From contig NZ_PEEU01000001.1 in assembly GCF_002754195.1 (NCBI RefSeq), forward strand, positions 4,836,001 to 4,900,000: a stretch of 64,000 nt of DNA. The letters run 5' to 3'. The stretch comes from Flavobacterium sp. 9 (GTDB lineage: Bacteria; Bacteroidota; Bacteroidia; Flavobacteriales; Flavobacteriaceae). The translations under genes and the position numbers were made by a program. Of the stretch, positions 53,126 to 62,859 are shown in pieces (positions within the stretch are counted from its first letter, which is position 1; the number at the start of each line of letters is the position of its first letter). Under the pieces are notes generated by a model. That model did not search any database and had not been told where the DNA came from. It worked only from the letters and a program-made list of their open reading frames with translations.

Positions 53126-54655
53126 ATGCAACACAACGTACTTATTTTAGATTTCGGATCGCAATATACACAGCTTATTGCGCGTAGAGTTCGCGAATTA
53201 AATATATTCTGCGAAATTTTCCCTTACAATCACTTTCCTAGTGATTTATCACCTTATAAAGCCGTAATTTTAGGAGGAAGCCCATTTTCTGTTCGTGCAG
53301 AAGATGCTCCACATCCTGATTTATCTCAAATTCGAGGCAAGCTTCCAATGTTGGCAGTTTGTTACGGAGCACAATACTTAGCACATTTTAGTGGAGGTGA
53401 AGTAGCAGCTTCGAACACCAGAGAATATGGTAGAGCTAATTTATCTTATATTAAGGAGAACGAAGTTTTCTTTAATGGAGTTTCAGAAAACAGTCAGGTT
53501 TGGATGAGCCATAGCGATAGTATCAAAGCTTTGCCAACAAATGCTGTAAAATTAGCAAGCACGCATGACGTAGAATATGCAGCTTACAAAATTGAAGGCG
53601 AAACAACTTATGCAATTCAGTATCACCCAGAAGTTTTCCATTCTACAGATGGATCAAAAATGCTGAAAAACTTTTTAGTAGACATTGCTGAAGTTCCTCA
53701 AAATTTTACACCAAATGCTTTCGTAGAAGAAATGGTGGCAGAATTGAAAGAGAAAGTAGGAAATGATAAAGTAGTTTTAGGATTGTCAGGCGGAGTAGAT
53801 TCTACTGTAGCGGCAGTTTTATTACACCAGGCAATTGGAAAAAACTTATACTGTATTTTCGTAAATAACGGTTTACTTCGTAAAAACGAATTCCAAAATG
53901 TATTAGATCAATACAAAGGAATGGGATTGAACGTAAAAGGAGTAGATGCAGGAGATCGTTTCCTTGGCGAGTTAGCCGGAATCAGTGATCCTGAAACAAA
54001 ACGTAAAACAATTGGTCGTGTATTTATCGAAGTTTTTGATGATGAATCACACTTAATCGAAGACGTAAAATGGTTGGCGCAAGGAACTATTTATCCTGAC
54101 GTAATCGAATCAGTTTCGGTAAAAGGACCATCGGCAACAATTAAATCTCACCATAATGTAGGTGGATTGCCGGATTATATGAAATTAAAAATTGTAGAAC
54201 CACTTAGAATGTTGTTTAAAGACGAAGTTCGTAGAGTTGGAGCTACTTTAGGAATAGATCCTGAATTATTAGGAAGACACCCTTTCCCGGGGCCAGGATT
54301 ATCAATCAGAATTTTAGGAGATATTACTCCTGAGAAAGTTCAGATTTTGCAAGATGTTGACGCTGTTTTCATCGACGGATTAAAATCTTGGGGATTATAT
54401 GACAAAGTTTGGCAAGCTGGAGCAATTTTGCTTCCGGTAAACAGTGTTGGTGTAATGGGAGATGAGCGTACATACGAAAAAGTAGTAGCGCTTAGAGCCG
54501 TAGAATCAACAGATGGTATGACTGCTGACTGGGTTCATTTACCGTATGATTTCTTGATGAAAGTGTCAAATGACATTATAAATAAAGTAAAAGGCGTGAA
54601 CCGTGTGGTTTACGACATAAGCTCAAAACCACCTGCAACAATTGAGTGGGAATAG
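53126..54655 (+). CDS. guaA: GMP synthase (glutamine-hydrolysing)
   Basis: 509 residues from the ATG at 53126 ([16 protein letters not shown]). Class I glutamine amidotransferase domain (~1-190) with the catalytic Cys in [11 protein letters not shown] and His in [11 protein letters not shown] pyrophosphatase domain with the P-loop [15 protein letters not shown]-terminal dimerisation part with [16 protein letters not shown] and the final [11 protein letters not shown]. Converts XMP to GMP. A housekeeping gene, alone here. Confidence 0.97.
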   Translation: MQHNVLILDFGSQYTQLIARRVRELNIFCEIFPYNHFPSDLSPYKAVILGGSPFSVRAEDAPHPDLSQIRGKLPMLAVCYGAQYLAHFSGGEVAASNTREYGRANLSYIKENEVFFNGVSENSQVWMSHSDSIKALPTNAVKLASTHDVEYAAYKIEGETTYAIQYHPEVFHSTDGSKMLKNFLVDIAEVPQNFTPNAFVEEMVAELKEKVGNDKVVLGLSGGVDSTVAAVLLHQAIGKNLYCIFVNNGLLRKNEFQNVLDQYKGMGLNVKGVDAGDRFLGELAGISDPETKRKTIGRVFIEVFDDESHLIEDVKWLAQGTIYPDVIESVSVKGPSATIKSHHNVGGLPDYMKLKIVEPLRMLFKDEVRRVGATLGIDPELLGRHPFPGPGLSIRILGDITPEKVQILQDVDAVFIDGLKSWGLYDKVWQAGAILLPVNSVGVMGDERTYEKVVALRAVESTDGMTADWVHLPYDFLMKVSNDIINKVKGVNRVVYDISSKPPATIEWE

Positions 54656-54657
54656 TA

Positions 54658-54686
54658 TTGTTTTTCAAATTAAGGCGTTACATTTG
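54658..54686 (+). promoter_or_regulatory. Candidate promoter of the LysM-SPOR gene, within the guaA terminator
   Basis: TTG at 54658-54660, 18-nt spacer, TACATTTG at 54679-54686, with the ATG 30 nt downstream at 54717. Confidence 0.4.
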
Positions 54687-54703
54687 TAATGCCTTAATTT
54701 TTT
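54667..54703 (+). terminator. Terminator of guaA
   Basis: AATTAAGGCGTTAC / GTAATGCCTTAATT with loop ATTT and a T run. Confidence 0.8.
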
Positions 54704-54716
54704 AAACCTACTAATT

Positions 54717-56633
54717 ATGAGAGAGTTTTTAACGATTTCTCTTGTGTTTATTTTGTCTTTTAACAAAATAACTGCGCAAGATTCAATTATTGAACACAAA
54801 ATTCAAAAAGGAGAAACCGCTTATTTTATCGCCCAAAAATATAAGGTTTCGATTGACGAAATTTACAAACTCAACCCCGAAGCACAAAACGGAATCAAAG
54901 ACAATCAGATTATCAGGATTCCTGTTCACGGTGAAGAAAAACAAAATCCTAACCAACAAATTACTCATATTGTTGGAGCAAAAGAAACGCTTTTTGGCTT
55001 GTCGAAACAATACAATGTTTCTGTAGAAGCGCTACAAAATGCAAATCCAATTCTTGCCAACGGACTTCAGATTGGTCAGGAATTAATTATTCCGCAGAAC
55101 CCTGCAAATATTTCCAAAACAGAAAGTACAGCTTCGTCAAAAGTGACACATCAGGTTGTAGCCAAAGAATCTTTGTTTAGCATTGCGAGACAATACAATG
55201 TTTCTGTACAGGATTTAGAAAATCAAAATAAAGATATTCTTCAAAATGGTTTGCAAATTGGTCAGACGATTGTAATTCCAAACAAACGAAAAACTTTAGA
55301 CGGAAGAGTTCGTGTAATTAATCAGGAAACTATTTTTCATGTGGTCGAGCCAAAGGAAACCAAATTCTCGATTGCCAAAAAATACGGAATTTCAATCGAT
55401 CAGTTAGAATCTCAAAATCCTGAAATTGTAAACGGATTAATTGTTGGCAATAAATTAGCCATTAATACCAAAGAAGTTAAACCCACAAATGAAAGTGAAG
55501 AATTGATGTTGGCTCTTGCCGAAAAACAAGTTGTGGTCGAAAAAGGAAAAGCCAAAACGGTTGAAATTGATGATCTAAAAGACAGATTGGTGGTTCAGAA
55601 AGAAATGAATCAGAAGATTATAAAGATTAATGATCTTAAAGTTAATCTAAATGATATGAATGGTTCCAAAGAAAATTCAGTTGAGAAATTACGTTTGGTT
55701 CTGGAAGCCAATAAAAATGTGCAGGATATTTTAATGGCAAAATTAGATTCATTAGTTAATACAATGAACAATGATTTGATCGATTTAAAACGAATGGATG
55801 TTTTGAATATCGACCAATCAAAACGTCTGGAAAAACAATCGTATGAAAGCATCGGAAAAACAAGTGAATTATCTTCTCAACTAAAGAAAGAATTAGCTGA
55901 AAACCGAAAAGCTTACGCCGGATTAATGAATAAAGTAGAAAGAATTGCTGTTGAAGAAAATCAGGAATACAAGAAGAAAATCCGCGAAAGCGAGAAAAAT
56001 ACTGCTTCAACTTCTTTACAACAACGACTTTCATTAGAAGAAATTAAACGTTATAAAATAGAGCAGGAGCAAGGTGATGCACAAAATCAGCTTTTGATTG
56101 CAAAAATAGATTCCTTAGATACTCAGAAAAAAATTGAAGTAAAGCGTCATATTAGTAAAGCTTCGTTTTATAGTATGGAAGCCAGAAAATTTGATGATAA
56201 ACTAGCTTTGGTAAAATTGAAAAAGTATCAGGATCAAGCGGTTAAAAATCAAAGTAAAAATGCTTCCGCCGAAGCTGCAAAAACAATTTCGCTGGAAGAA
56301 ATGAAGCAGGAATTAAAGGAAAATCCTCTTAAAAATGACAAAACAATAAAGGTTGAAGTTTTTGATAATCTTAAAGAAGTTTCAAACGGCTATTACTTAG
56401 TTTTAGGTATATTTACAGACGCGACGCTAAGAGATAAGCTCATTATGAAACTCATTGATTCTGGTGATTTTAACGCTAGTTTCTTCTTTAATATCAACAG
56501 TCTTTCGTATTATGTTTATTCGGATAAGTTCGAAAATATGGAAGAAGTGCTCTATCAATGCAAGAAAAAAGAAGAAGTTGAGTTATATAAAGAGATCGTT
56601 ATTGCTAAGTTAGAAATTGATCTTAGACAATAA
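54717..56633 (+). CDS. LysM-repeat protein with SPOR-like C-terminus
   Basis: 638 residues, signal peptide ending near KITAQ. Four LysM repeats at about 24-68, 83-127, 141-186 and 207-250 (for example VGAKETLFGLSKQYNVSVEAL), which bind peptidoglycan. A long Lys/Glu-rich coiled coil follows (~260-550), then a C-terminal domain (GYYLVLGIFTDATLRDKLI, SLSYYVYSDKF) that resembles SPOR domains, which bind denuded glycan strands. Probably a periplasmic cell-wall-bound structural protein. A related LysM gene follows. Confidence 0.8.
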   Translation: MREFLTISLVFILSFNKITAQDSIIEHKIQKGETAYFIAQKYKVSIDEIYKLNPEAQNGIKDNQIIRIPVHGEEKQNPNQQITHIVGAKETLFGLSKQYNVSVEALQNANPILANGLQIGQELIIPQNPANISKTESTASSKVTHQVVAKESLFSIARQYNVSVQDLENQNKDILQNGLQIGQTIVIPNKRKTLDGRVRVINQETIFHVVEPKETKFSIAKKYGISIDQLESQNPEIVNGLIVGNKLAINTKEVKPTNESEELMLALAEKQVVVEKGKAKTVEIDDLKDRLVVQKEMNQKIIKINDLKVNLNDMNGSKENSVEKLRLVLEANKNVQDILMAKLDSLVNTMNNDLIDLKRMDVLNIDQSKRLEKQSYESIGKTSELSSQLKKELAENRKAYAGLMNKVERIAVEENQEYKKKIRESEKNTASTSLQQRLSLEEIKRYKIEQEQGDAQNQLLIAKIDSLDTQKKIEVKRHISKASFYSMEARKFDDKLALVKLKKYQDQAVKNQSKNASAEAAKTISLEEMKQELKENPLKNDKTIKVEVFDNLKEVSNGYYLVLGIFTDATLRDKLIMKLIDSGDFNASFFFNINSLSYYVYSDKFENMEEVLYQCKKKEEVELYKEIVIAKLEIDLRQ

Positions 56634-56727
56634 TTAGCGCAAAATTAACAAGTGGCAAGAATCTTGTTTTAAAGAGAAATTAGTAACTTGTTTTTGAATT
56701 AGAAATTAAATTGTTTTAAGCCCTATT

Positions 56728-58860
56728 ATGAAATATTATTCAACATTATTGTCTCTGGTTTTTTTTGTTACGTGTAATGCTTTTTCCCAAGAAAAGGTAG
56801 TTAAATACACGGTTTCAAGTGGAGAATCGATAAACCAGATTGCCGTAAAATTTAAGGTTACGCCTTACGATATTTATGCACTAAATCCGGATGCCAGAAA
56901 TGGAGTAAAACCAAATACGGTTTTGTTAATTCCAACAAATGGTGCAAAAACTTCTGTTGCTAAAACAGAAGAAAAAGCAGTTAAAAAAACTGCGGGTAAG
57001 AATCCAACTACGCACGAGGTACAGCCTAAAGAAACCTTATTTGGGATTGAAAAAAAATATGATATTACCGATGAAGCTTTAAAAGCAGCAAATCCTTTTT
57101 TAGTAAAAGATGGTTTGCAAATTGGACAAACATTGGTAATTCCTGCAAAAGGATCAACAGCAAAAACAGCGGCTACAACTACTTCAGCTGCAGCTAATAA
57201 AACTGTAAAATCTGTTGCACAGGAAAAGTATGTATATCATGATGTTGTAGCAAAAGAAACTAAGTTTTCGATTGCAAAAAAATACAATACAACAGTTGAA
57301 GATCTGGAAAAACGCAATCCTGAAATCGTTTCAAGTTTGCCTGTTGGATATCGTGTTACTATAAAAGGAACAGCTCCAAAAACGGAAACTCCTGCTCAAA
57401 CAGTTACAAATGTTGCAAAACCAGTTGAAACTAAAAAAGGGGCAGAGACTTCTAAAAAAGCAACTTCTTATATGGAATATCAGGTAAAACCTAAAGAGAC
57501 TTTTTATAGTTTAGGAAGAACTTTTCATATCTCGCAAGAAGAGTTAACGCAATTAAATCCTGCACTTTCTGAAGGTGTAAAAGAAGGAATGGTTCTAAAA
57601 GTTCCTGCTGGATATTTAGCGCCACAACCAATTATTCCTCAGGAAAAACCTGCTGAAAAACCAACTGAAAAAGCAACTGAAGTAGCGATTGACAAATCAA
57701 CTGAAAGTACTGCTGGTATTAAAATAGTAGATAAAGTGAAATCTGAAACTGTTTCTGCAAATCCAGAAGTAGTAGAGTTGACTAAAAAAAGAGGTCAGAA
57801 TGAACGTAAAAAATTAGTTTTGTTATTGCCATTTAATCTGGCAAAAATGCAATATGATACTACAAGTACGGCTAACAGAATCAAAAATGACAAGTTCCTT
57901 AATATGACTCTTGATTTTTATTCGGGAGCTATGATGGCAATAGATTCAGCTAAAACGTTGAAATTGCCAATTGATGTTTCGATTTATGATTCTCAGGAAA
58001 CTAAAAGTTCTTCGAATATTGCAAGTTTAATTGCTCAAAATAAATTGCAGGATGCAAATGCTGTGATCGGACCATTTTATCAAAGTAATGCCGAAGCTAC
58101 AGCAAATGCATTGCGTTCTTACGAAGTTCCTGTGATTTCACCATTATCAAAAGATTCGGCGAATCCAATTGAAAATTTATATCAGACAATTCCATCGAAT
58201 GACGTTGTTAGAAATGCCATTTTTGACTATATGCGTTCTAAAAATGGAAATATCGTTGCGGTTGTAGATAAGAAAAAAGAATCTGTGATTAATTACATCA
58301 AACAAAACCAAAAAGGGGTTGTATTTGCTGCCTTGACAGAAACTGGCGGTTTGGATGTTGCTAATTTAAAAAGCTCATTATTGCCAAACCGAATGAATTA
58401 TGTCGTGATGGAAACGGGTAATACTGCAATGGTTAAAACTACTATTAAAGCATTGCTTGATGCTCAAAAAACATGTCAGGTTCAATTGGTGATTTTAGAG
58501 CCAAACAGCACACTTGATACAGATGAAATTAGTTTTGATAATTTGGTAAAACTAAAATTAATGTATCCTTCTGTAACTCGTGAAAGCGATGAAGCGGGAG
58601 TTTTAATTTTCGAAAAACAATATAGATTGAAAAATAAAGTAAACCCAAATACTTATGCAACTCGCGGATTTGATGTTACTTTTGATGCGATGATGCGTTT
58701 GGTACAAGGAAAAACATATCAGGAAACAGCAGATTTAATGACAACGGAACAAGTTGATAATAAGTTTCAATTTTATAAAAAAGAAGATGGCGGACACGCA
58801 AACAAAGGTGTTTACATTTTATATTACGATAGCGATTTAACTTTAAAAGTAGCAAATTAA
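56728..58860 (+). CDS. LysM protein with PBP1-like ligand-binding domain
   Basis: 710 residues, signal peptide ending near CNAFSQ. Four LysM repeats at about 25-70, 92-138, 168-213 and 250-294 (VQPKETLFGIEKKYDITDEAL type), a Thr/Glu/Lys-rich linker, and a C-terminal ~350 residues that match the type 1 periplasmic-binding fold (LVLLLPFNLAKMQYDT, ANAVIGPFYQSNAEATANAL). This domain order is a known Bacteroidota family. A cell-wall anchored sensor or scaffold is likely; the ligand is unknown. Confidence 0.85.
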   Translation: MKYYSTLLSLVFFVTCNAFSQEKVVKYTVSSGESINQIAVKFKVTPYDIYALNPDARNGVKPNTVLLIPTNGAKTSVAKTEEKAVKKTAGKNPTTHEVQPKETLFGIEKKYDITDEALKAANPFLVKDGLQIGQTLVIPAKGSTAKTAATTTSAAANKTVKSVAQEKYVYHDVVAKETKFSIAKKYNTTVEDLEKRNPEIVSSLPVGYRVTIKGTAPKTETPAQTVTNVAKPVETKKGAETSKKATSYMEYQVKPKETFYSLGRTFHISQEELTQLNPALSEGVKEGMVLKVPAGYLAPQPIIPQEKPAEKPTEKATEVAIDKSTESTAGIKIVDKVKSETVSANPEVVELTKKRGQNERKKLVLLLPFNLAKMQYDTTSTANRIKNDKFLNMTLDFYSGAMMAIDSAKTLKLPIDVSIYDSQETKSSSNIASLIAQNKLQDANAVIGPFYQSNAEATANALRSYEVPVISPLSKDSANPIENLYQTIPSNDVVRNAIFDYMRSKNGNIVAVVDKKKESVINYIKQNQKGVVFAALTETGGLDVANLKSSLLPNRMNYVVMETGNTAMVKTTIKALLDAQKTCQVQLVILEPNSTLDTDEISFDNLVKLKLMYPSVTRESDEAGVLIFEKQYRLKNKVNPNTYATRGFDVTFDAMMRLVQGKTYQETADLMTTEQVDNKFQFYKKEDGGHANKGVYILYYDSDLTLKVAN

Positions 58861-59261
58861 TGACATCAAAAGTAACCTATTTAGGCGATTTAAGAACAAG
58901 CTCAATTCATGTACAATCAGGAAGCGAAATTATTTCTGATGCACCACTTGATAATAACGGAAAAGGTGAAGCTTTTTCTCCAACAGATACTGTTGCCAAT
59001 GCTTTGGCAAGCTGCATGATGACTATTATGGGAATCAAAGCACGCGATTTGAATGTGAATTTCGTTGGCTCAACTGCCGAAGTAACTAAAATTATGAATG
59101 CTGAACCAAGAAGAATTGGAGCAATCGAAATTGTTTTTGATATGCAAGGTGTTGAAGACGAAAAAAGCAGAACAATTCTTGAACGTGCCGGAATGACTTG
59201 CCCGGTATTCTTGAGTTTGAGTTCAGAAATTGATAAACGAATTACTTTTAACTGGAAGTAA
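58860..59261 (+). CDS. OsmC-family peroxiredoxin-like protein
   Basis: 133 residues. Start codon overlaps the upstream stop (TAATG). Two redox Cys: the first in NALASCMMTIMG, the second in RAGMTCPVFLSL, the OsmC/Ohr pattern. Reduces organic hydroperoxides with thiol partners. The overlap suggests co-translation with the LysM-PBP1 gene. Confidence 0.85.
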   Translation: MTSKVTYLGDLRTSSIHVQSGSEIISDAPLDNNGKGEAFSPTDTVANALASCMMTIMGIKARDLNVNFVGSTAEVTKIMNAEPRRIGAIEIVFDMQGVEDEKSRTILERAGMTCPVFLSLSSEIDKRITFNWK

Positions 59262-59280
59262 TTTCGAAATTAATAAAACA

Positions 59281-59314
59281 AAAAAGCCATCCGATAATCG
59301 GGTGGCTTTTTTTT
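59281..59314 (+). terminator. Terminator of the OsmC unit
   Basis: AAAAAGCCATCC / GGGTGGCTTTTT stem, followed by a T run. Confidence 0.75.
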
Positions 59315-59341
59315 GTTCTTTGCGCAAATTTAAACACAATA

Positions 59342-59443
59342 TTGTCATTTCGACGAAGGAGAAATCTTCGCGAGAAGCTCGACAAAGATTAGATTTTCGT
59401 TGCGGAGTTACTTGCGAAGATTTCTCCTTCGTCGAAATGACAA
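59342..59443. repeat. Perfect 30-bp inverted repeat of the GTCATTTCGA family
   Basis: Arms 59342-59371 and 59414-59443 (TTGTCATTTCGACGAAGGAG...), 42-nt loop. Same family as 15249-15386. Confidence 0.85.
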
Positions 59444-59498
59444 AACCTTTGCGCCTTTGCGTCTTTGCGAGATTAATTTTGTTTTGTAAAAGCTTAAT

Positions 59499-61358
59499 TT
59501 ATTGTCCCTTCTCCGGCTTTAAATCTTCCAGAATTGGCGTACTTATAGTTTTCACTTCTTTTTGCATCACTTCATTTTTTTGTTCGAAAATCATAATGCT
59601 GTTTTTACCTTTTTTAAGCCAACAACCTGGCAAGTATAAAGTTTGTTGCGGACCAACGCTCCAATAACGTCCAATATTGATTCCGTTTACAAAAACGATT
59701 CCTTTGCCAAAATCGCGCATATCCAGAAAAGTGTCTCCGGTTTTACTAAGCTCAAAAGTTCCCTGATATAAAGTAGGACGATTTATTTTACCTGAATTTT
59801 TATAAGCTTCCAGATTTGGTTCCTGCGACATTGGTAATTGATACATTTTCCAATCTCCGGTAATTGTTTCACCGTTTATAATAACTGGACTTATGATTCC
59901 TTTATTATTAGCGTTAATTTGAGAACCATAATTAATACGTCCCATGTTTTCGACTAAAATGTCTAAAGTTGCATTAAAAGGAACTTCGATTTCGCAATCG
60001 TATTTATTATAATAACGGTTTAACTCAGCAACTTTTTTTCCGTTTACATAGACGATTGCATAATCACGTAATCCGTTTAATTCCAATTTTCCGCTTATTG
60101 GCTGCGTAAATCTTTTGCTGTACCAAACATAACCGTCACCTTGATTTAATTGTTCAAATGTTTGCGGATTATCGTTTATAACGGGCGTGATTTTAGATTT
60201 TACATCGGCAAGATCAACGATTTTTGTCAGCGCTATATTCGGAATTGTAATTACAGGCATTTTCTCCGGAACTGCTGGAGTTTCCTTTGTTTTTAGTAAT
60301 TCTCTTAAAGCATTATATTTTGGCGTTGCCCAACCAGCTTCACTAATTGGAGCATCATAATCATAAGAAGTCATATCAGGCTGAATATCGTGTTCTTTGT
60401 CATAATTTGCGCCCGATGTAAAACCAAAATTAGTTCCGCCATGAACCATATAATAATTGAAAGAAACCTGATTGTCCAGATATTTTTTTGTTAGTTGAGC
60501 AGTTTCTTCCGGAGTTTGCGTCGGGAAAGGTTCTGCCCAATGATCTAGCCAACCCGGATAAAATTCGGCAACCATATAAGGACCTTTTCCATTGTTGAAT
60601 TGATCGACTACTTTTTTTAGTTTAGTGATATCACTTTCGCCATTTGCAGTTGGTAATGCACCTGGTAAAGCGCCTCCTTCAAACAACCAACTTCCGTCTG
60701 AGGTAAAAAACGGAACTTCAAAACCAATATCTTTTAATTGTTGAAATACGGCTGCACTGTATTTTTTATGTTCGTCAAGCGGAATATCTTTGCGTTGCGC
60801 TACATAAGAACCAAATTCGTTTTCGCCCTGAACCATAATAATTGGACCGCCTTTGGTAATTTGCAAATCTTTGACTTGTTTGTATAATTCAGTAAAATAA
60901 GCTTTTGTCGCAGCCAAATATTCTTTGTTGTTTCCGCGAATAACCATATTTGGAACGTTTTGTAAAAACCACGGATAACCGCCAAATTCCCATTCGGCAC
61001 AAACATATGGACCTGGACGCAAGATTACGAATAAACCTTCTTCTTGCGCTGTTTTAATATATTCAGCTAAGTTTTTATTTCCGGTTTTAAAATCCCAAAC
61101 TCCCGGAGCGATTTCATGATAATTCCAGAATACATAAGTTGCAACAGCATTTAATCCCATAGCTTTCATCATTTTTAAACGGTGACGCCAATAAGGTTGC
61201 GGAATACGAGAATAATGCATTTCTCCGGAATGAATTTGAACTGGTTTTCCGTTCAATAAAAAATTCCCTTCGCTAATAGCGAAAGTTTGCTTTTTTTGGG
61301 CTGAAGTAATCGAAATCGTGAAGATTGAAAATAGAAGTATAAAGTATATTTTTTTCAT
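59499..61358 (-). CDS. GH35 beta-galactosidase
   Basis: 619 residues, signal peptide ending near TSAQ. GH35 signatures: IHSGEMHYSRIPQPYWRHRL, GLNAVATYVFWNYHEIAPG, FVILRPGPYVCAEWEFGG, and the catalytic acid/base in MVQGENEFGSY; the nucleophile region is in MVAEFYPGWLDHW. C-terminal beta domains and IGRYWSVGPQQTLYLPGCWL are typical. Removes terminal beta-galactose from glycans. Downstream of GH109 in the same orientation. Confidence 0.92.
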   Translation of the reverse strand: MKKIYFILLFSIFTISITSAQKKQTFAISEGNFLLNGKPVQIHSGEMHYSRIPQPYWRHRLKMMKAMGLNAVATYVFWNYHEIAPGVWDFKTGNKNLAEYIKTAQEEGLFVILRPGPYVCAEWEFGGYPWFLQNVPNMVIRGNNKEYLAATKAYFTELYKQVKDLQITKGGPIIMVQGENEFGSYVAQRKDIPLDEHKKYSAAVFQQLKDIGFEVPFFTSDGSWLFEGGALPGALPTANGESDITKLKKVVDQFNNGKGPYMVAEFYPGWLDHWAEPFPTQTPEETAQLTKKYLDNQVSFNYYMVHGGTNFGFTSGANYDKEHDIQPDMTSYDYDAPISEAGWATPKYNALRELLKTKETPAVPEKMPVITIPNIALTKIVDLADVKSKITPVINDNPQTFEQLNQGDGYVWYSKRFTQPISGKLELNGLRDYAIVYVNGKKVAELNRYYNKYDCEIEVPFNATLDILVENMGRINYGSQINANNKGIISPVIINGETITGDWKMYQLPMSQEPNLEAYKNSGKINRPTLYQGTFELSKTGDTFLDMRDFGKGIVFVNGINIGRYWSVGPQQTLYLPGCWLKKGKNSIMIFEQKNEVMQKEVKTISTPILEDLKPEKGQ

Positions 61359-61451
61359 TTTAATTTTTCATTTTGAAATGTAATTAAATGAGCAAGAGAG
61401 CACCATGACTTGCTCTCCTGCTTCCTTTTCAACTAACCAATATAAAAATAT

Positions 61452-62831
61452 TTATTCTGAAAACTCTAATTTTTGTAATTTTTTCCATCCGCCACGAGTA
61501 AAATCGGGAATTTCTACCGGAACAGAACCTTTATCAAGGGAAATTTCTGTCAAAGGACCAAGACAAGACCATTCGGCAAGATCATAAACATCCATATCAA
61601 GCGGAAGTCCTTTTTGCAAACAGTGAATCAAACGATAATCCATAACGAAATCCATTCCGCCATGACCGCCTACTTTTTTGGCTTGCTCTTCGATATTTTT
61701 TACAATTGGATGTTTGTATTTTTCCATCAAAGCTTTTTTAACTTCTTCAGGAACAAATGAATGTGCGCTTAATTTTTCGTGATTTGGTTTTACGTCATCA
61801 CCTAATGCTGCACCGTCTAAAGCATAACCTTCTAACGGATATTTGTTTGCAAAACCTTTTGTACCACTTAATTGATACATTCTGCTATACGGACGAGGAG
61901 AAGTTACATCATGCTGAATTTGAATTGTTTTTCCGTTTTCAGTACGAATCATTGTCATTGTGTGATCTCCATTTCTAAAATCTTTAATTTCTACACCAGA
62001 TTTTTCTTTGATATAAGCAGGATTTCCAACCGCTTTTGTATCCATAGAAACCAAGAAATTCATTTTGTCACCACGGTGAATATTCAAAGCCTGACAAGCG
62101 GGACCCATTCCGTGTGTAGCATAAACATCACCACGATGTTTGATGTTGTAATCCATTCTCCAGTTGTTCCAGTATTCGCCCCAAAAAGGTTGTAAACCGT
62201 GGATATAAGATCCTTCGGCGTGAAGAATTTCGCCAAATAAACCTTGTTGCGCCATGTTTAATGTCGTTAATTCGAAGAAATCATAAACGCAATTTTCAAG
62301 CTGCATACAATGTTTTCTGGTTTTCTCAGAAGTATCAATTAAATCCCAAATTTCTTTCATTGTTAAAGCTCCGGGAACTTCTATAGCAACGTGTTTTCCG
62401 TCTTTCATTGCCTGAACACCAATTAAGGCATGATGTTTCCAATCTGTGGCAACGTAAACTAAATCAACATTTGGTAAAGCGGTAACTTTTCTCCAGGCGT
62501 TTTCGTCTCCAAAAAATTCTTGTGCTTTTGGAAGTCCTGCTTTAGTCAAAATTTCATTTGCCGATTGTGTATTTTTTTCTAACATATCACAAAGCGCCAC
62601 AATTTCGACTCCCGGAATATGTGTCATACGCTCGACTGCTCCCGGACCGCGCATTCCAAGTCCGATAAAAGCAACGCGAACAGTTGGAATGGGGTCTGTA
62701 GCCAAACGCAAAACATCTTGTTGATCTTTTGGACGTGAAGGCGTTTTGGTTTTAATCATTTGAGCCGATGCAATCATTCCTCCAAATAAAATAAAAGCGA
62801 CTAATGTAAATTTTAAAAATCTGGTTTTCAT
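61452..62831 (-). CDS. GH109-type oxidoreductase glycosidase
   Basis: 459 residues from the ATG at 62831 (MKTRFLKFTLVAFIL), which gives a clean signal peptide. The Rossmann fold begins VRVAFIGLGMRGPGAVERM with GIEIVALCD-like strands, then HVAIEVPGALTMKEIWDLI, MQLENCVYDFFELTTLNMAQ, and NWRMDYNIKHRGDVYATHGMG. These strongly resemble GH109 enzymes, which use bound NAD to cleave alpha-N-acetylgalactosamine. A Gfo/Idh/MocA protein of other specificity is the alternative. Confidence 0.85.
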   Translation of the reverse strand: MKTRFLKFTLVAFILFGGMIASAQMIKTKTPSRPKDQQDVLRLATDPIPTVRVAFIGLGMRGPGAVERMTHIPGVEIVALCDMLEKNTQSANEILTKAGLPKAQEFFGDENAWRKVTALPNVDLVYVATDWKHHALIGVQAMKDGKHVAIEVPGALTMKEIWDLIDTSEKTRKHCMQLENCVYDFFELTTLNMAQQGLFGEILHAEGSYIHGLQPFWGEYWNNWRMDYNIKHRGDVYATHGMGPACQALNIHRGDKMNFLVSMDTKAVGNPAYIKEKSGVEIKDFRNGDHTMTMIRTENGKTIQIQHDVTSPRPYSRMYQLSGTKGFANKYPLEGYALDGAALGDDVKPNHEKLSAHSFVPEEVKKALMEKYKHPIVKNIEEQAKKVGGHGGMDFVMDYRLIHCLQKGLPLDMDVYDLAEWSCLGPLTEISLDKGSVPVEIPDFTRGGWKKLQKLEFSE

Positions 62832-62859
62832 AGTTAATTTTGGTTTTGAAATCAATTTA

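Noticed and set aside
59230..59667. Plus-strand open frame of 145 codons after osmC
   Set aside because: It is built from the GTCATTTCGA hairpin and the antisense of the GH35 3' end.
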